Shown here in pieces: positions 32,667 through 42,927 of a stretch of DNA of 64,000 nt. Position 1 is the first letter of the stretch; each line of letters opens with the position of its first letter. This DNA is from Isochrysis galbana (Eukaryota; Haptophyta; Isochrysidales; Isochrysidaceae): the NCBI GenBank assembly GCA_018136815.1, contig CM030933.1, positions 4,268,341-4,332,340 on the forward strand. The letters run 5' to 3'. The position numbers and the translations under genes are program-made. The notes beneath the pieces were generated by a model that was not told the DNA's origin, did not search any database, and saw only the letters and a list, made by a program, of their open reading frames with translations.

Positions 32667-34865
32667 ATGAGCGACTCTTCCGATAGCGGTGGTGCCTCAA
32701 GCCGACGGCGCGCTCGCGAGGCGGCCCGTGAGGTGGCCTCGCTCAAGTGGTCTCCTAAGGACGTACCCGACGACCAACCGCGAGCGCGCGGCGCTGCCGC
32801 CCGCGCGAGGGCCAAGGAGATGCGCAAGGTGGCTGAGGCTCGTCGGATCGAAAGGCAGCAGCGCAATGAACAGCGTAGGCTCGAGGCGAAGCACGGCAGA
32901 AAGCCTGTAGGTTTACCGGCTGAGCCGCCTCTCTCCATCCCCGCCATCGAGGCCGCGGATGAAATCGGCGAACGCTGTGCACGCAATGCACGCGAACGGC
33001 GGCCGGGCAGCGAAGTTGCAGCCGGTGCGATGAGTGGGGATGGCGTGGCAGAGGAGCTAGCCCAGGCGACCTCACGGCTGTGCCTCTCGGACATCCTACC
33101 AGCAGAGCTATGGCTTTGTGTGCTCGGTCACCTCAAAGCTCTCGATCTCAGTGCGTGCGCCTGCGTATGCAAGAGCTTCGCTAGTGTGGTACGCACACCT
33201 GAGCTGTGGCATGCATTGCACGCGCACGTTTTTGGCATACAAGCGAGGTCATCTTGTCCACACGCCTGGTTAACGCGTAAAGGCGCCCATGGGCCACGGG
33301 TGCAGGAGAGCGATGTCCCTTCACCTGCTTGGTTTCAAGAGCCGGCAGAAGCGAGTCGCGAGGAAAGCATCGAGTCAGCAGCGGATGGCTCCGATGCCAC
33401 GACAACCTTGGCCGAGGAGACCGGCTCCCACAGCGCGACGGGATCGCTCAGCCATACTTCTTGGGACATTTTGCGGCAGCGCTTGGTCGCCTCTGAGCAC
33501 GAGTTGCACCGTTGGGCGTATCCGTCCGCGCCGACCGCACTCCCGTTGCCTGGCATGCTCGATGCCACCCTTGATGGAGCCATTGGCGCCAGTGTGCATG
33601 AGGGAGGAATCATTCGACTTTGGCACGGGCCAAGCGCGCGGCGGCTGGCAGCTTCAAAGAAATTGCGTCATATGCCCACCTGCATTCACGCCGCCGCTAG
33701 CGTCGTTGCGGCGGGTGATTCCTCGGGACGGGTGTCCATCTTCTCGACAGAGGAGGGCCTGCATACGATCTCTCTCCCACCTCTCGAGCGTGTCTATCCG
33801 AGCGCCGCACTACCGGGCGCGCTTGGCGAGTGCACATCCGTACTGCTGCATCCCTTACACCCATCAGCCTTCTCGGAAGCCGATAGGGCTGGGGTCGAAC
33901 GTTATGTTGTCATCTCCGGTGCAAGCCAAGGCGACGTCGATGCTTGGAGCCTGTCGCGGCGCGCCATTGATGATTCAGCGCCCTCTGGTGCCTCGGGCGG
34001 ATGGGAGAGCGAGTGGGAGTGGGGCTTACGGGGCGAGATGCTAGACTTTGCGAACCCCTCGGGTGTAGCTTGGCGTGGCCCGGTGGGCCTCGCAGTCAAG
34101 CTTGCTGATGAAGGGGTGTTTGCAACCTCCATTGGGGGAGTCGCACGCCTGGTTGATTTGGAGCGGGGCAGCACAAAATGGAAGGGCGAGGCGCTCGGCT
34201 TGTCCGTTGACGAGGAACTCGCGCTCGCGACGCCTTACCACGGACCACCGCCGCCCCGCCGTCTTGCGTCATATTCATCAGGTTGGCGTGTCCTTGCCGC
34301 TGTCACCGGCAGCAATCGTATAGCGCTCTTTGACGAGCGTATGCGGACCGCGATCGGCACATGCATCCTCCCTTGCTCCGAGCCCCCCGCCTTCGTCCAT
34401 CTTGAGGGGGGAGGTGTAGACAGACACCTTCCTGGTGGCACCTTCGCCGCGCCCCCCGGGTACATGCTACTCTCGGGCTCCGGTGGTCAAGGGATTTACA
34501 TTTATGACGTTAGAAAGCTTTCGCGAGACGATTTGTGCCTTCCTTCGTCATCTCGCTCGCCGCCCCCGCTGGTTGCACCTCTTCAAGCGCCAGCTGGCAT
34601 GAGGCTCAGTGGTTGCTTTGCCGCTGGGCCACGATGGCTCGTAGCTGCGTGCAAACCTAAGTCATGCGCAGCGGCACTATGCTGGGACATGCGTGATGCG
34701 TACACAGAGAATGTGCTGCACGACGAAGATGGCAGTCCCGAGCGGACTGTTCAGGCGGGAAATGATGTAGGTGATGGCTGTATTGTTCGAGAGAAAACAC
34801 GCCAAAAGCCACGTAGGCAGGCCAAAGAGCAACGGAGGCTACCATGCCGCCTAGCAAACAGATAA
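32667..34865 (+). CDS. F-box protein with WD40-like propeller
   Basis: A single exon of 732 residues starts at the ATG at 32667 (MSDSSDSGG), right after a CT-rich leader. Residues about 30-95 are basic and Ala/Arg/Glu-rich, probably helical. An F-box follows at about 145-190: LPAELWLCVLGHLKALDLSACACVCKSFASVVRTPELWHAL. From about residue 290 onward come beta-propeller-like blades, e.g. LDATLDGAIGASVHEGGIIRLWHG, VVAAGDSSGRVSIFS, YVVISGASQGDVDAWSL, ATSIGGVARLVDL, AVTGSNRIALFDERM and MLLSGSGGQGIYIYDVRKL. It should be a substrate receptor of an SCF-type ubiquitin ligase. The last 60 residues are basic and unstructured. Family is clear; substrate is unknown. Confidence 0.85.
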   Translation: MSDSSDSGGASSRRRAREAAREVASLKWSPKDVPDDQPRARGAAARARAKEMRKVAEARRIERQQRNEQRRLEAKHGRKPVGLPAEPPLSIPAIEAADEIGERCARNARERRPGSEVAAGAMSGDGVAEELAQATSRLCLSDILPAELWLCVLGHLKALDLSACACVCKSFASVVRTPELWHALHAHVFGIQARSSCPHAWLTRKGAHGPRVQESDVPSPAWFQEPAEASREESIESAADGSDATTTLAEETGSHSATGSLSHTSWDILRQRLVASEHELHRWAYPSAPTALPLPGMLDATLDGAIGASVHEGGIIRLWHGPSARRLAASKKLRHMPTCIHAAASVVAAGDSSGRVSIFSTEEGLHTISLPPLERVYPSAALPGALGECTSVLLHPLHPSAFSEADRAGVERYVVISGASQGDVDAWSLSRRAIDDSAPSGASGGWESEWEWGLRGEMLDFANPSGVAWRGPVGLAVKLADEGVFATSIGGVARLVDLERGSTKWKGEALGLSVDEELALATPYHGPPPPRRLASYSSGWRVLAAVTGSNRIALFDERMRTAIGTCILPCSEPPAFVHLEGGGVDRHLPGGTFAAPPGYMLLSGSGGQGIYIYDVRKLSRDDLCLPSSSRSPPPLVAPLQAPAGMRLSGCFAAGPRWLVAACKPKSCAAALCWDMRDAYTENVLHDEDGSPERTVQAGNDVGDGCIVREKTRQKPRRQAKEQRRLPCRLANR

Positions 34866-36060
34866 TCTTTTCGGAGCGGTGAGGCTGTACGTCAGGGAGT
34901 TATGCGTCGGCGGCTGAGATGCCCTGCGCTCACGCGTAACTATCGGGGCCTTGCGCAAGCAGGCGCATGAATCACGTATGCAACGCTTTGGCGGGCGCTA
35001 AACGTGGGTCTTGCTCTTGCGCAAGGAGAGAGTAAGCGCAAAGGCGTTTTGTCTCCGGCCCGAAGGAGGCGCTATGATGACGGTTCTCTTATGACAATGC
35101 GGTGTCGTTCCTTAGCACAAGGCAGGCCTTTGTAGCAGACGTATACCATGATGTCAAGCGCCCTTGGACTCGCACACAACGACTCGCTACCAACTGGGGG
35201 CACAGGACGCTACAGCTGCATTATGTAAAAAAATCTTGACAGATTCTAGCCCAGATAATCGCATTTTTTCACCGCTATTTTCCACGTCCCCTTGCGCACG
35301 TGGGGCGAACTCGAATTTCGAGTGAGTGAGAGAGAGAGAGAGAAAATCTTCTTAAAAATATCCGCTACGTGTGCGGCGTGAGGCATGGTGCTCCTGAGCA
35401 CCTCCCTACTACCGCCAACCTTAACCCCTAACAACCACCTCCCCCTTCCCCAGTTCCCTCTTTGGCGGGGAAGCCAGTTCCGGGGAGGCCGCGCGCGCTG
35501 CTTCGGCCAGGAGGTTGGAGAGAAGGGGGTGGGAGACTGTGCGGCTACTCCTTCGCTCTTCGCTCTAGCTTGGCTTGGGTATCCTTCTCTTATATCTCGC
35601 GTAAGGTCTTTCTTGTTGGTTGCTGTCCGTTGGAGTTTCTACTAGAGAGTTTTAGCTACCCTAGGCCCTAGGTCGTGATGTTCCGTATGTCAAGCCTCTC
35701 GCCGCCTGCAATAGGCAATAGGTCCTTAGGCCCAGGTAGAAATATGCAGCATATGCAATTGCATATTTGGGTAGATTTGTCAGATCTGCATATGTCGACA
35801 CATTTTCGCATATTTCCTGCATATTTGGGTAGAAGTGGAGCGGGAGAGAGGAGAGCCCCCCCCCCTTGGTATTGGGAGAGAGGGGAGCCCCCCCCCTTGG
35901 TATTGAACATCACCCCCCCGTTGCCGGGCGTCTCGTGCCTCATGGGTGAGTGGCCCCTCTCCCCTCTCCCCTCTCCCCCTTCTCTGCCTGCCCCCAAGCG
36001 CCCCCCACGCGCTAAACTGTCCCGTCTCACCCCTCACACGCTACAGCACACTGGAGAGCA
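34866..36060. other. Intergenic region
   Basis: No gene is recognised. Positions 35320-35345 are a GA microsatellite. Positions 35727-35851 are repeat family C copy 2. Positions 35850-35990 are C-tract-rich with two CCCCCCCTTGGTATTG(G/A) units. Confidence 0.5.
35727..35851. repeat. Dispersed repeat family C, copy 2
   Basis: Same sequence as 30947-31075 apart from a 4-bp deletion after GATCTGCATA and a few substitutions. Same orientation. Confidence 0.8.
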
Positions 36061-36614
36061 TTTGCATTTAACAACCGTTGAAGAATTCCTCTCCCCATGG
36101 CTCTCATTGGTATCTCATTCGCACATGCCACGCCTAATATGGCAAAGAGTCACCGGCTCGTCGATGAAGAGCTTCTCCAAAACCAGATGGTGGTCTAGAT
36201 GGGAGATCATGAAGGTCCTCGCCGTCAACTTCGGCACTCTCGGTACTTTTCTCGAACAACTAGACAGCGAGGGTGTGGGAGGGACTACTACCCAAAGTAT
36301 GCTAACCGCTAACCATCTATCGCGCGAAGAAAGAAACACTACGACTGGAATTGGCATTGGCGATGGACATGGAGGTTTTGTGCAAAACCACCTATCAGTT
36401 GGAGGGTGACGGTCTAGAGATTCTCTTAGTGCATGATCTGTTGGAGGGATTGCGCGAGCGTGGGCGCAGCTTGGGCACACCTGCAGCCCACTTCCCCAAT
36501 GTGGCAGCACTTTTGAGGGCGACTGAGCCGATCGTGGTAGGCCTTGCAACTCTCGAGTATTACGAGGCGCCTTACCATGATTGGTTTCACGAGGGTTTGA
36601 AATTTGCTTTATAG
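36061..36614 (+). pseudogene. hAT-like (ribonuclease H-fold) transposase relic
   Basis: The + strand reads FLSPWLSLVSHSHMPRLIWQRVTG then KTRWWSRWEIMKVLAVNFG, the 'TRWWSRWE' signature of a widespread hAT-like transposase family. After a frame break it continues as LRLELALAMDMEVLCKTTYQLEGDGLEILLVHDLL, the family's 'LE..D...fvkaTYxLEGDG' block. The break coincides with a 7-bp tandem duplication, GCTAACC GCTAACC (36301-36314), which alone accounts for the +1 shift. The 5' portion and the end after 36614 are missing, and no TIRs were found. Confidence 0.7.
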
Positions 36615-38111
36615 GCAATATGGGGCGTCGGACCCCTAATTTAATATATGTCTAGGCACCTTTTACCTTTTAAGTGAAAGAAACACATCTCTCAGTGGGA
36701 GCGACGTCCAGTTCGGCTCGTGTGAGCCGCCAGAGCGTGTGCAAGGTGCAAGGGGGGGGGGGGTCCGACGGGACTTCGCACCGTCTTTTCGGACGAGGAT
36801 TCTGAATAAAGGCGGGGAGGCCCTCGGAGTCGCTTTCGCTTTCGCCGGGGCTTTGGGCTTTCCGCTCACGGTCAAAAATGTCGACCCCCCCCCATATTAG
36901 TACTTAAAAAGCCGTGTTTGACCGCCCTACCAAAGGGTGATTCGGGCATGTAGAGGTCGAGGACGGTCGAGATCGAGCTAGCGATGCGAGCGTTCGGATC
37001 TCTCGGCGGCTCGGCGGGGGTATCGTGTTCGAGTAGAGCGCGTGGGACAGCCGTGGGCAGGCCCATACCGAGTAGCAAGACGAGGGCTAGATGTAGCATG
37101 GTCTTAGCGACGCAAAGAGGGGACGAGATCTGAGGACACCTAATTACTAATTAAGCGTATACCAAGGCACATGGGGACTATGAGCCCCTTCTAAAAAAAA
37201 ACTCGAGACAAAATGAAAGTACCGCAGAGTGCAGTCGATGGTCCACTTTCGACGACGGAACACGGCCTAAGGTGGCAGCCGGAGGGACCTGGCATGCGGA
37301 ACATTTCGACATTTTCTCATCCCCCGATCCTTCGGCGCCGCCTTCGGTATCGAAACCCAAGCAGCCGCCGGTACCTCATAAGTGATTTCCGCGGCTTTCG
37401 AGCGGGCTCTCCCTCCTCCATTCAGTCTCAAAGTTCATCGTGAATCTCGAAGGAGTGATGAGCCGCCGGCCGCCGCGCCCGCACCCGATACGGCACGAGC
37501 GACGTTTCTCGTGAATCTCCGATCTGGCGACCAAGACTCGCGCGGGGGGGGGGGAAACCCTGCCGAGTCGTAGCACCGAGTCGAAGCAGAAACGACCGCC
37601 AACTGTCCAATCTCGAGAGGTTCGGTGAAACCTCTTCCCACACACTGGGAAACGTAGATGTGAGAGAGCGTAAAATGGTGGCGGTTAGAGATTCACCGGT
37701 CGCAAGCTCATGAGCGGCTCCGTCGAGATGGTACTATAAACTTGAAGGATTCCCTTGAGATGTTACTTGAAGTTGTAAGCTTGAGACTATGGGCTGCTTC
37801 GATTGGGAGGGGGAGCGGGAGGAGAGGGAGGAGTCACAGCCGCTGGGACTGTACGAGATGACGGCAGATCCTCGTGGTGGCACCCGTGTTTTATGTTGGC
37901 CTGCGCGCGGACTCAGCCCCGCCCCACCGCCCTCCTCATCCCATTTTCTCTTCCTACGGCTTTCGAGTCTCACCTCTATTCTACCTCCTCCACTCCCTAA
38001 CCCCCCCGGGCTCCGTTCTCTCAGTGCCCTCTCTTCCGCTGTAGAGCTCTGCACCACTCACGGACTCTCTCCCTCTCCCCCTCCAAGCTCGCTTGCGCTC
38101 TCGCAGCTAGA
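36615..38111. other. Intergenic region with family D repeat and a possible signal-peptide exon
   Basis: Positions 36869-36932 are a full-length tiny TIR repeat (family D). On the minus strand 37099-36930 opens with ATG and MLHLALVLLLGMGLPTAVPRA, like a signal peptide, and runs into the repeat at a GGTAGG site that could be a splice donor. No downstream exon was identified. Positions 37900-38100 are CT-rich, leader of the next gene. Confidence 0.35.
36869..36932. repeat. Tiny TIR repeat family D, copy 2
   Basis: About 64 bp from CGGTCAAAAATG to GTTTGACCGCCC, with internal ATTAGTACTTAAAAAGCC. The terminal CGGTCAAA/TTTGACCG are inverted. Closest relatives are at 31746-31804 and 42500-42561. Confidence 0.65.
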
Positions 38112-38726
38112 ATGTGCTCAAGTCGGTCAGCACAAAGCTATGAGACGGCACCCAGTGAGGCAGGCACCGCATTCGTCTGCCTCGGCCTCGACGACATGGA
38201 GCTGGCGAGGGACGTACAGCACATGCTTTTCACGCTCTTCATGAAGTGCGACATGCGGCGGTCGGGCACCATGGGAGCGAGCCGACAAGAAGTAGAGATG
38301 TTCCCAGACGTCGCGCTCGGCACCCGCAACCTGAAGCTGGCCCCCGCCCCGATGAGCCAGGCAGACATTGTCGTGCTCGATCGTGAGATCTACGCGCAAG
38401 ATGGCACTCTCATCATACTGGGCGAGGACCTGGCATTGCAACTGCGCAACCGGGGATTCGTGGGCACCGTGGTCATCTTCTCCGGATCAGACCCAGAAGA
38501 GCTCGAACGAGTCAGAAAGCTGGCCCACATCGACTTGGTTTTTGACAAATGCGGTGCAAACTTACCACAAATGGGCTTGCAGATTGCCGCCGCCCGCCTT
38601 GCGCAGCTTCGTAGCGCCGCATCACCTGTCTTCACTATTCAACGCACCCCTTCAACTGGACCAACCATAACGAACCAGACTGCTCATACGTTCGACGGGT
38701 GTGCCGGTCTCCAACAGCAGATGTAA
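38112..38726 (+). CDS. Stand-alone response-regulator receiver (REC) domain protein
   Basis: An intronless 204-residue ORF starts at the first ATG after a CT-rich leader. The receiver-domain active site is complete: acidic pair D27-D28 (CLGLDDME), phospho-acceptor D90 (ADIVVLDREI), S124 (VIFSGSD) and K146 (LVFDKCG). Spacing is somewhat longer than usual between the acidic pair and D90. The remaining 50 residues are Ser/Thr-rich without a DNA-binding or catalytic output domain. It is probably a phosphorelay intermediate or adaptor in a hybrid histidine-kinase pathway. A partner kinase is not in the window. Confidence 0.68.
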   Translation: MCSSRSAQSYETAPSEAGTAFVCLGLDDMELARDVQHMLFTLFMKCDMRRSGTMGASRQEVEMFPDVALGTRNLKLAPAPMSQADIVVLDREIYAQDGTLIILGEDLALQLRNRGFVGTVVIFSGSDPEELERVRKLAHIDLVFDKCGANLPQMGLQIAAARLAQLRSAASPVFTIQRTPSTGPTITNQTAHTFDGCAGLQQQM

Positions 38727-39900
38727 TACCATTTGTTGTGAGACGCTGATTCGTATTCTCGGTAGTGCCAATGATGGCCCGCTGAATATTGCATCTCCCT
38801 CGAACTCGTGGAGGCGCCAATCACTGCCCTTCGAGTTGTCTGACGTCGTCTGCAACTGAAGTGCGGCACCCATCTCCGCAAACTGCGACCATTACAAATG
38901 GTGATCAAGTCCACATCCACGCATCTCTGTGTTATCCATGCGACATTGTCTACACATAATAGACGGGGCGAAGCTATCGAGCGAGCTATCCAAAGCTATC
39001 TGCAACTTCCCTCACTACATATCTGCTTCAGGCTGAGTTCGCACAGTGCTGCACTGCCTTTCTGGCATCAGAAGTGTGCGCTGCGCTATGCTCAAGTAAC
39101 GCCGTTTGGATGGAGCATTGCAGCAGCAACTGCTATGAGGCGTACTTGCCTCGCTATTGTGCCCATCTAGCGCTCATTATGTGAGGCCGATTTGATAGTT
39201 GCATATGGGCCGCTACTCCCGTACGGATCTCGGCACGTCATGTTGTCCATGAATCTGCATGCATCATATTCTACAAAGCATCTACTTCGACGTCACTTGA
39301 TCGTGCTCTGTACTTCGTGCATTTGTCGTGTATTTCTCATATTGAGGTGGCATATTAGCTTTGAAGAAAATAAAACTTCTTACGGTTGCGCAAACCCGTA
39401 GTCTTAAATCTTAAAGACTACCGGGTTGTCTTCGGGGGGGGGGGGAGACAACGGAAAATGTCTGCCTCCTTTGCCGCCTTCTGAGCAACGGTTGAAGTCT
39501 CGCCGATCTTCCCCAAGTTTCGCTCCCTCCTCCCCCGAGGGTCTCCCCTGTCATCTCCCCGCTTGGGGTGCCCAGGTTTGCCCTGACAACCCACTAAACA
39601 GGAAACAGGGCGCACAACTCATAGGGTCAGGGAGGCTCGGCGCCCGCCATTGCGCGTCGGCGAGATCCGATCGTCGGGGCAGTCCGTCCGAGGGAGCAAT
39701 GGCAGTGCCCCTGGTAGCCCTGCCCATGACGGGATTGTACCCACTGACTTTTATGGCCCCTACCTCCTCATCAGACCAATCCACGGCTGAGAAGTCTGAC
39801 CGGCTGACCGGAGCAGTGTAGTGGGCTGGTGATCGAGTCGGTCAGCTCATGCTCCATGGTTTGTGGAGTGGGGAGACGAAGAGATCAAGGTTCAGGTATG

Positions 39901-40250
39901 AGGCTGAGTGATGGGAGTTGAGTGATGGGAGTTGAGTGATGGGAGTTGAGTGATAGGAGTTGAGTGATAAGAGTTGAGTGAGTGATGGGAGTTGGCATTG
40001 GCAGCTGAGCGGACAGCCAATATGTGGGTCGGCAGTTGGGTGAGCAATTGGGCAGTTGGGTGAGCAATTGGGCAGTTGGGTGAGCAATTGGGCAGTTGGG
40101 TGAGCAATTGGGCAGTTGGATGAGCCTTCAGCCTTCGGCAAATGAGTGGAAGTTGAGAGTAATCTTTGGCAGTTGAGTGGAAGGTGATAGTGATCTTCGG
40201 CAGTTGAGTGGAAGGTGAGTGATCATCGGCAGTTGGGGTGGAAGTGAGTG
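39901..40250. repeat. Three adjacent minisatellites sharing AGTTGRGTG
   Basis: Positions 39905-39990 hold a 14-bp unit (GTTGAGTGATGGGA) repeated about six times with slight variants. Positions 40030-40120 hold a 20-bp unit (GCAGTTGGGTGAGCAATTGG) repeated four to five times. Positions 40145-40250 hold a longer unit of about 34 bp built on GGCAGTTGAGTGGAAGGTGA. All share an AGTTGRGTG core, so they probably arose by nested expansion. Confidence 0.9.
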
Positions 40251-40675
40251 CTCTGTTGCAGTTGGGTGGGTTTTTGTACGGACAGGAGCCCCAACTTCTT
40301 CAAGTGCTAGCAATACATGACTCGATGTGCAATCAAGCATTCACCGTCGAACCGATCACGTGCACCCGTGCATCTGGAGGCGAGTGTGAGGCCTGCGGTG
40401 CGTGAATGGGTTGAGGGTGTGCCTCTCTTCAAACAAAGGGGTCTGTGAATGATGTTTTGTGACAGTATCTCTTAATAATATGTGGGCACAAAACCACTCT
40501 AAAAGCTCGTCTTACTCCGGACACACACCCGAACATAACCACTTTGGCCTGGTGCCATGACACATCCCTTGAAATCCAGTCAGGAGCATTTGCATGCACG
40601 CTAACCCCTTGGGCGGGATTACATCGCATCTTTCAAGGGCTCAATCCATGCAAGACCCATGTGCAGAGGGCGGTC

Positions 40676-41117
40676 TGTCGGCGATCTCGTCTGGAAGGGG
40701 AATCTCACCATAAATAATGGAAACGAGGGGCAAATTTGCTACGCAGGATTCCAAGAGACCTATCGAAGAAGACGAGAAGACGAGAGAAGTGCGATGTGCC
40801 TAAGGGGGAGATACGAAGAGGTCGCAATCGCAAATTAAACCTAATTGCAATCAATGAAGTAGATAGAGAAACGCGGGGAAGATAGCGAATTAAACCTATT
40901 TGCGAGGAGGCGCCTGGGAGGAAGAAAGGTGGAAGGTGGGGAAACTTCCCTTCTCTTCGAGAGAAAGAGAGAGGGCGCTCCACAACCCAAGATCCCATGC
41001 ATCCAAGCGAAGCTTTTGACCGAGAACGAGAGAAAGCAGAGAATTATAACGATAAATACCGAACGACGAAGAGAAGAGCGAAGCCTAACTAACGAGTGTC
41101 GATTCGCGAATGCGACA
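40676..41117 (-). repeat. LTR-like repeat family E, copy 1
   Basis: The minus strand begins TGTCGCATTCGCGAATCGACA and ends in CGACA, so the unit carries TGTCG/CGACA inverted ends. It is about 85-90% similar by eye, with indels, to 51475-51873 on the + strand. No TSD is apparent. Here no internal element follows, so it resembles a solo LTR or truncated copy. Confidence 0.65.
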
Positions 41118-41286
41118 ACCAACCAGTCCTTGTCAGAAAGCTGTGCTACGCTCATAGATAGACGCTAGCTGATCGCACGGGACGCTTCCTTTTTCCTATC
41201 AAAGCATGAGCATGAATGACATCTTGGGGATTCCTTTCGCTCATAGGAAGCGCTCGTGGTACTTTGAACATTGTATTATTTTAAAC

Positions 41287-41771
41287 CCTAAGTTGTTCCA
41301 CAGGTACCGATACCGGTTCCGGTGGACCGGTACCGGGTCCGCCGGACCCGGTGGTGCGTACAGTATGGTAGCCGGGAGTCCGGGAGGGCTGTGCGCTGTG
41401 CGCTGTGCTCGAGTGGGAAGAGGAAATGGAGATTGAAGTTGAAGATCCCCCAACGGAGGAAGGGGGGGAGGGGGAGGAGGAGAGGAGGAGGGGGAGGAGG
41501 AGGAGGAGTTCTCATTCTCATAGCTCATAGCGAGCGTGGCGGGAGCGCGTGGCGCGTGGCGCGTGGACGGCGATCCCTCGGTGTGGGCGGTGGGCGGTGG
41601 GCGTATTGCGTATATTGTGTAACTGTCTGTATGTACACGAAGAGTATCTAATGGTATAATTAGAGTAGTATAATAAGTACCACAGGTACGGTACCGTACC
41701 GGTACCGGTACCGGTACCGGGTGAAGCCTCTCAAGACCCGGTGGAACCGGTATACGGTGGAACAACTTAGG
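41287..41771. mobile_element. MITE with 15-bp TIRs and 6-bp TSD
   Basis: Left end CCTAAGTTGTTCCAC and right end GTGGAACAACTTAGG are perfect inverted repeats. Similarity extends inward with CCGGTTCC and GGTACCGGTACC palindromic blocks. The element is flanked on both sides by TTAAAC (41281-41286 and 41772-41777). The interior is GGA-rich with no transposase. A TTAA-containing target raises a piggyBac-type affinity, but the duplicated target is 6 bp. A related right end occurs at 9247-9262. Confidence 0.8.
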
Positions 41772-42499
41772 TTAAACCCGTCACGAAATACCTAGGCCTA
41801 CAGGCTTGGCCATGGGGAGAGCTAAGCATGTATGGGAGGGGAAGATGAATTGGTTTAGAAGGTGGGAAGCCCAGAAATTTCAACCTGTAGAGTGGTTAGA
41901 AAGACCCCCTATTGGAAGTAATGGAGTGCATCATCAATATAGACCCGCCACAACCCATTGGTTTTCGTTTTCGTACGTAACGACACGAGCGAGAAGGGGA
42001 AGACATGTGGATCGTGATTTCAATGCGAGATATCGACCCTGCCCCAAAGCTTGAGTGAATGGAGAAAGCCCGCCACGTGTGTGTTTCAACATGTGAAGTG
42101 TCAAGTTGACTCAAGTAACCTCCAGGCTGACAACGAAAGGTGCTAGCAGGGATGGGGATAATTGAACGCTTTTGTGTCTTATGTAGGGGCCCAGCCCGTA
42201 GGTGTAGGTAGGCTTTCCCTATGGGAGGTGAGCTTTTGGCGTCCTGGCCCACTTTGGGGCTGACCATGGGTGGCTGGAGGGAGGGGCTGGAGTGTGTGGC
42301 CATGGCAGCCATGGAGGCCGTGTTGGTGTGGGGCTTACAGGTGGTGGCACGGGCCGTGGCTCGTGCTCACCTGGTCTGGCCCTTTGGAGTGGCTCGCGCC
42401 GCGCTTCGGCGGCGCAGCATTGGTCGCGGCCCGTTCGGCCGGCGCGGCGGGGGTGGCGGCAGGGGAGGAGGGGAGCGGCGCGCGCTCCATGACCCTATC

Positions 42500-42561
42500 A
42501 GTTTACTGATAGTTGCCAATATTAGTAGTAGTACTTAAAAAGCCTTGTTTGACCGCCCTAG
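42500..42561. repeat. Tiny TIR repeat family D, copy 3 (left end degenerate)
   Basis: Right half TAGTACTTAAAAAGCC then TTGTTTGACCGCCCTAGG is conserved. The left CGGTCAAA end is not recognisable. It lies downstream of the DUF1499 gene. Confidence 0.5.
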
Positions 42562-42565
42562 GAAT

Positions 42566-42913
42566 CGCGATGGATAGTGGATAGGCGTCGACGATCACTA
42601 CACGATTGGACTGCCCTAATACACATAGTGTGAATTTTTGCCGCGTGAGTGGCGGCACCACTTGGACCATGCGGGGCAGGATGTACGTGTCAGTCATGAA
42701 GTGCCAGTAGTCCCGATATTGTGTGCGATTTTGTGGCAGCAAGAATACAAATGCTCCCGCTCTTGTTCTTGCGCCATGCTTTTGCATGTTCTCATGCATG
42801 TTCGCCAACATTCGACGAGCTATAACCGCCTGAAACCAGCCTCGTACTGCACCCATACTCCGCTCAATTGCCCATTTAGCGTCCCCAACACGTTGTGCCA
42901 CCCCATTCTGCAC
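42566..42913 (-). CDS. Uncharacterised open frame after the DUF1499 gene
   Basis: An uninterrupted minus-strand frame of about 116 codons begins just after the DUF1499 stop, following a GTGCAG acceptor-like site. It reads VGDAKWAIERSMGAVRGWFQ and later YRDYWHFMTDTYILPRMVQVV, then runs into repeat family D. Composition is protein-like (mixed charge, aromatic residues) but less GC-biased at third positions than neighbours. The WHFMTD...LP block loosely recalls GT61-type glycosyltransferases; this is a guess. It could be an exon, an alternative 3' exon or a transposon fragment. Confidence 0.3.
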
Positions 42914-42927
42914 GTAGTGGATATCGT

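Larger units (their letters stand above)
38727..42499. other. Gene-poor interval of satellites and mobile elements
   Basis: No gene is recognised. It includes minisatellites (39901-40250), an LTR-like repeat (40676-41117), a 485-bp TIR element with TSD (41287-41771) and GC-rich DNA at 42180-42490 whose open frames have no motifs. Confidence 0.55.

Noticed and set aside
39901-40130. CRISPR-like array
   Set aside because: Units are tandem without unique spacers, so these are minisatellites, and the genome is eukaryotic.
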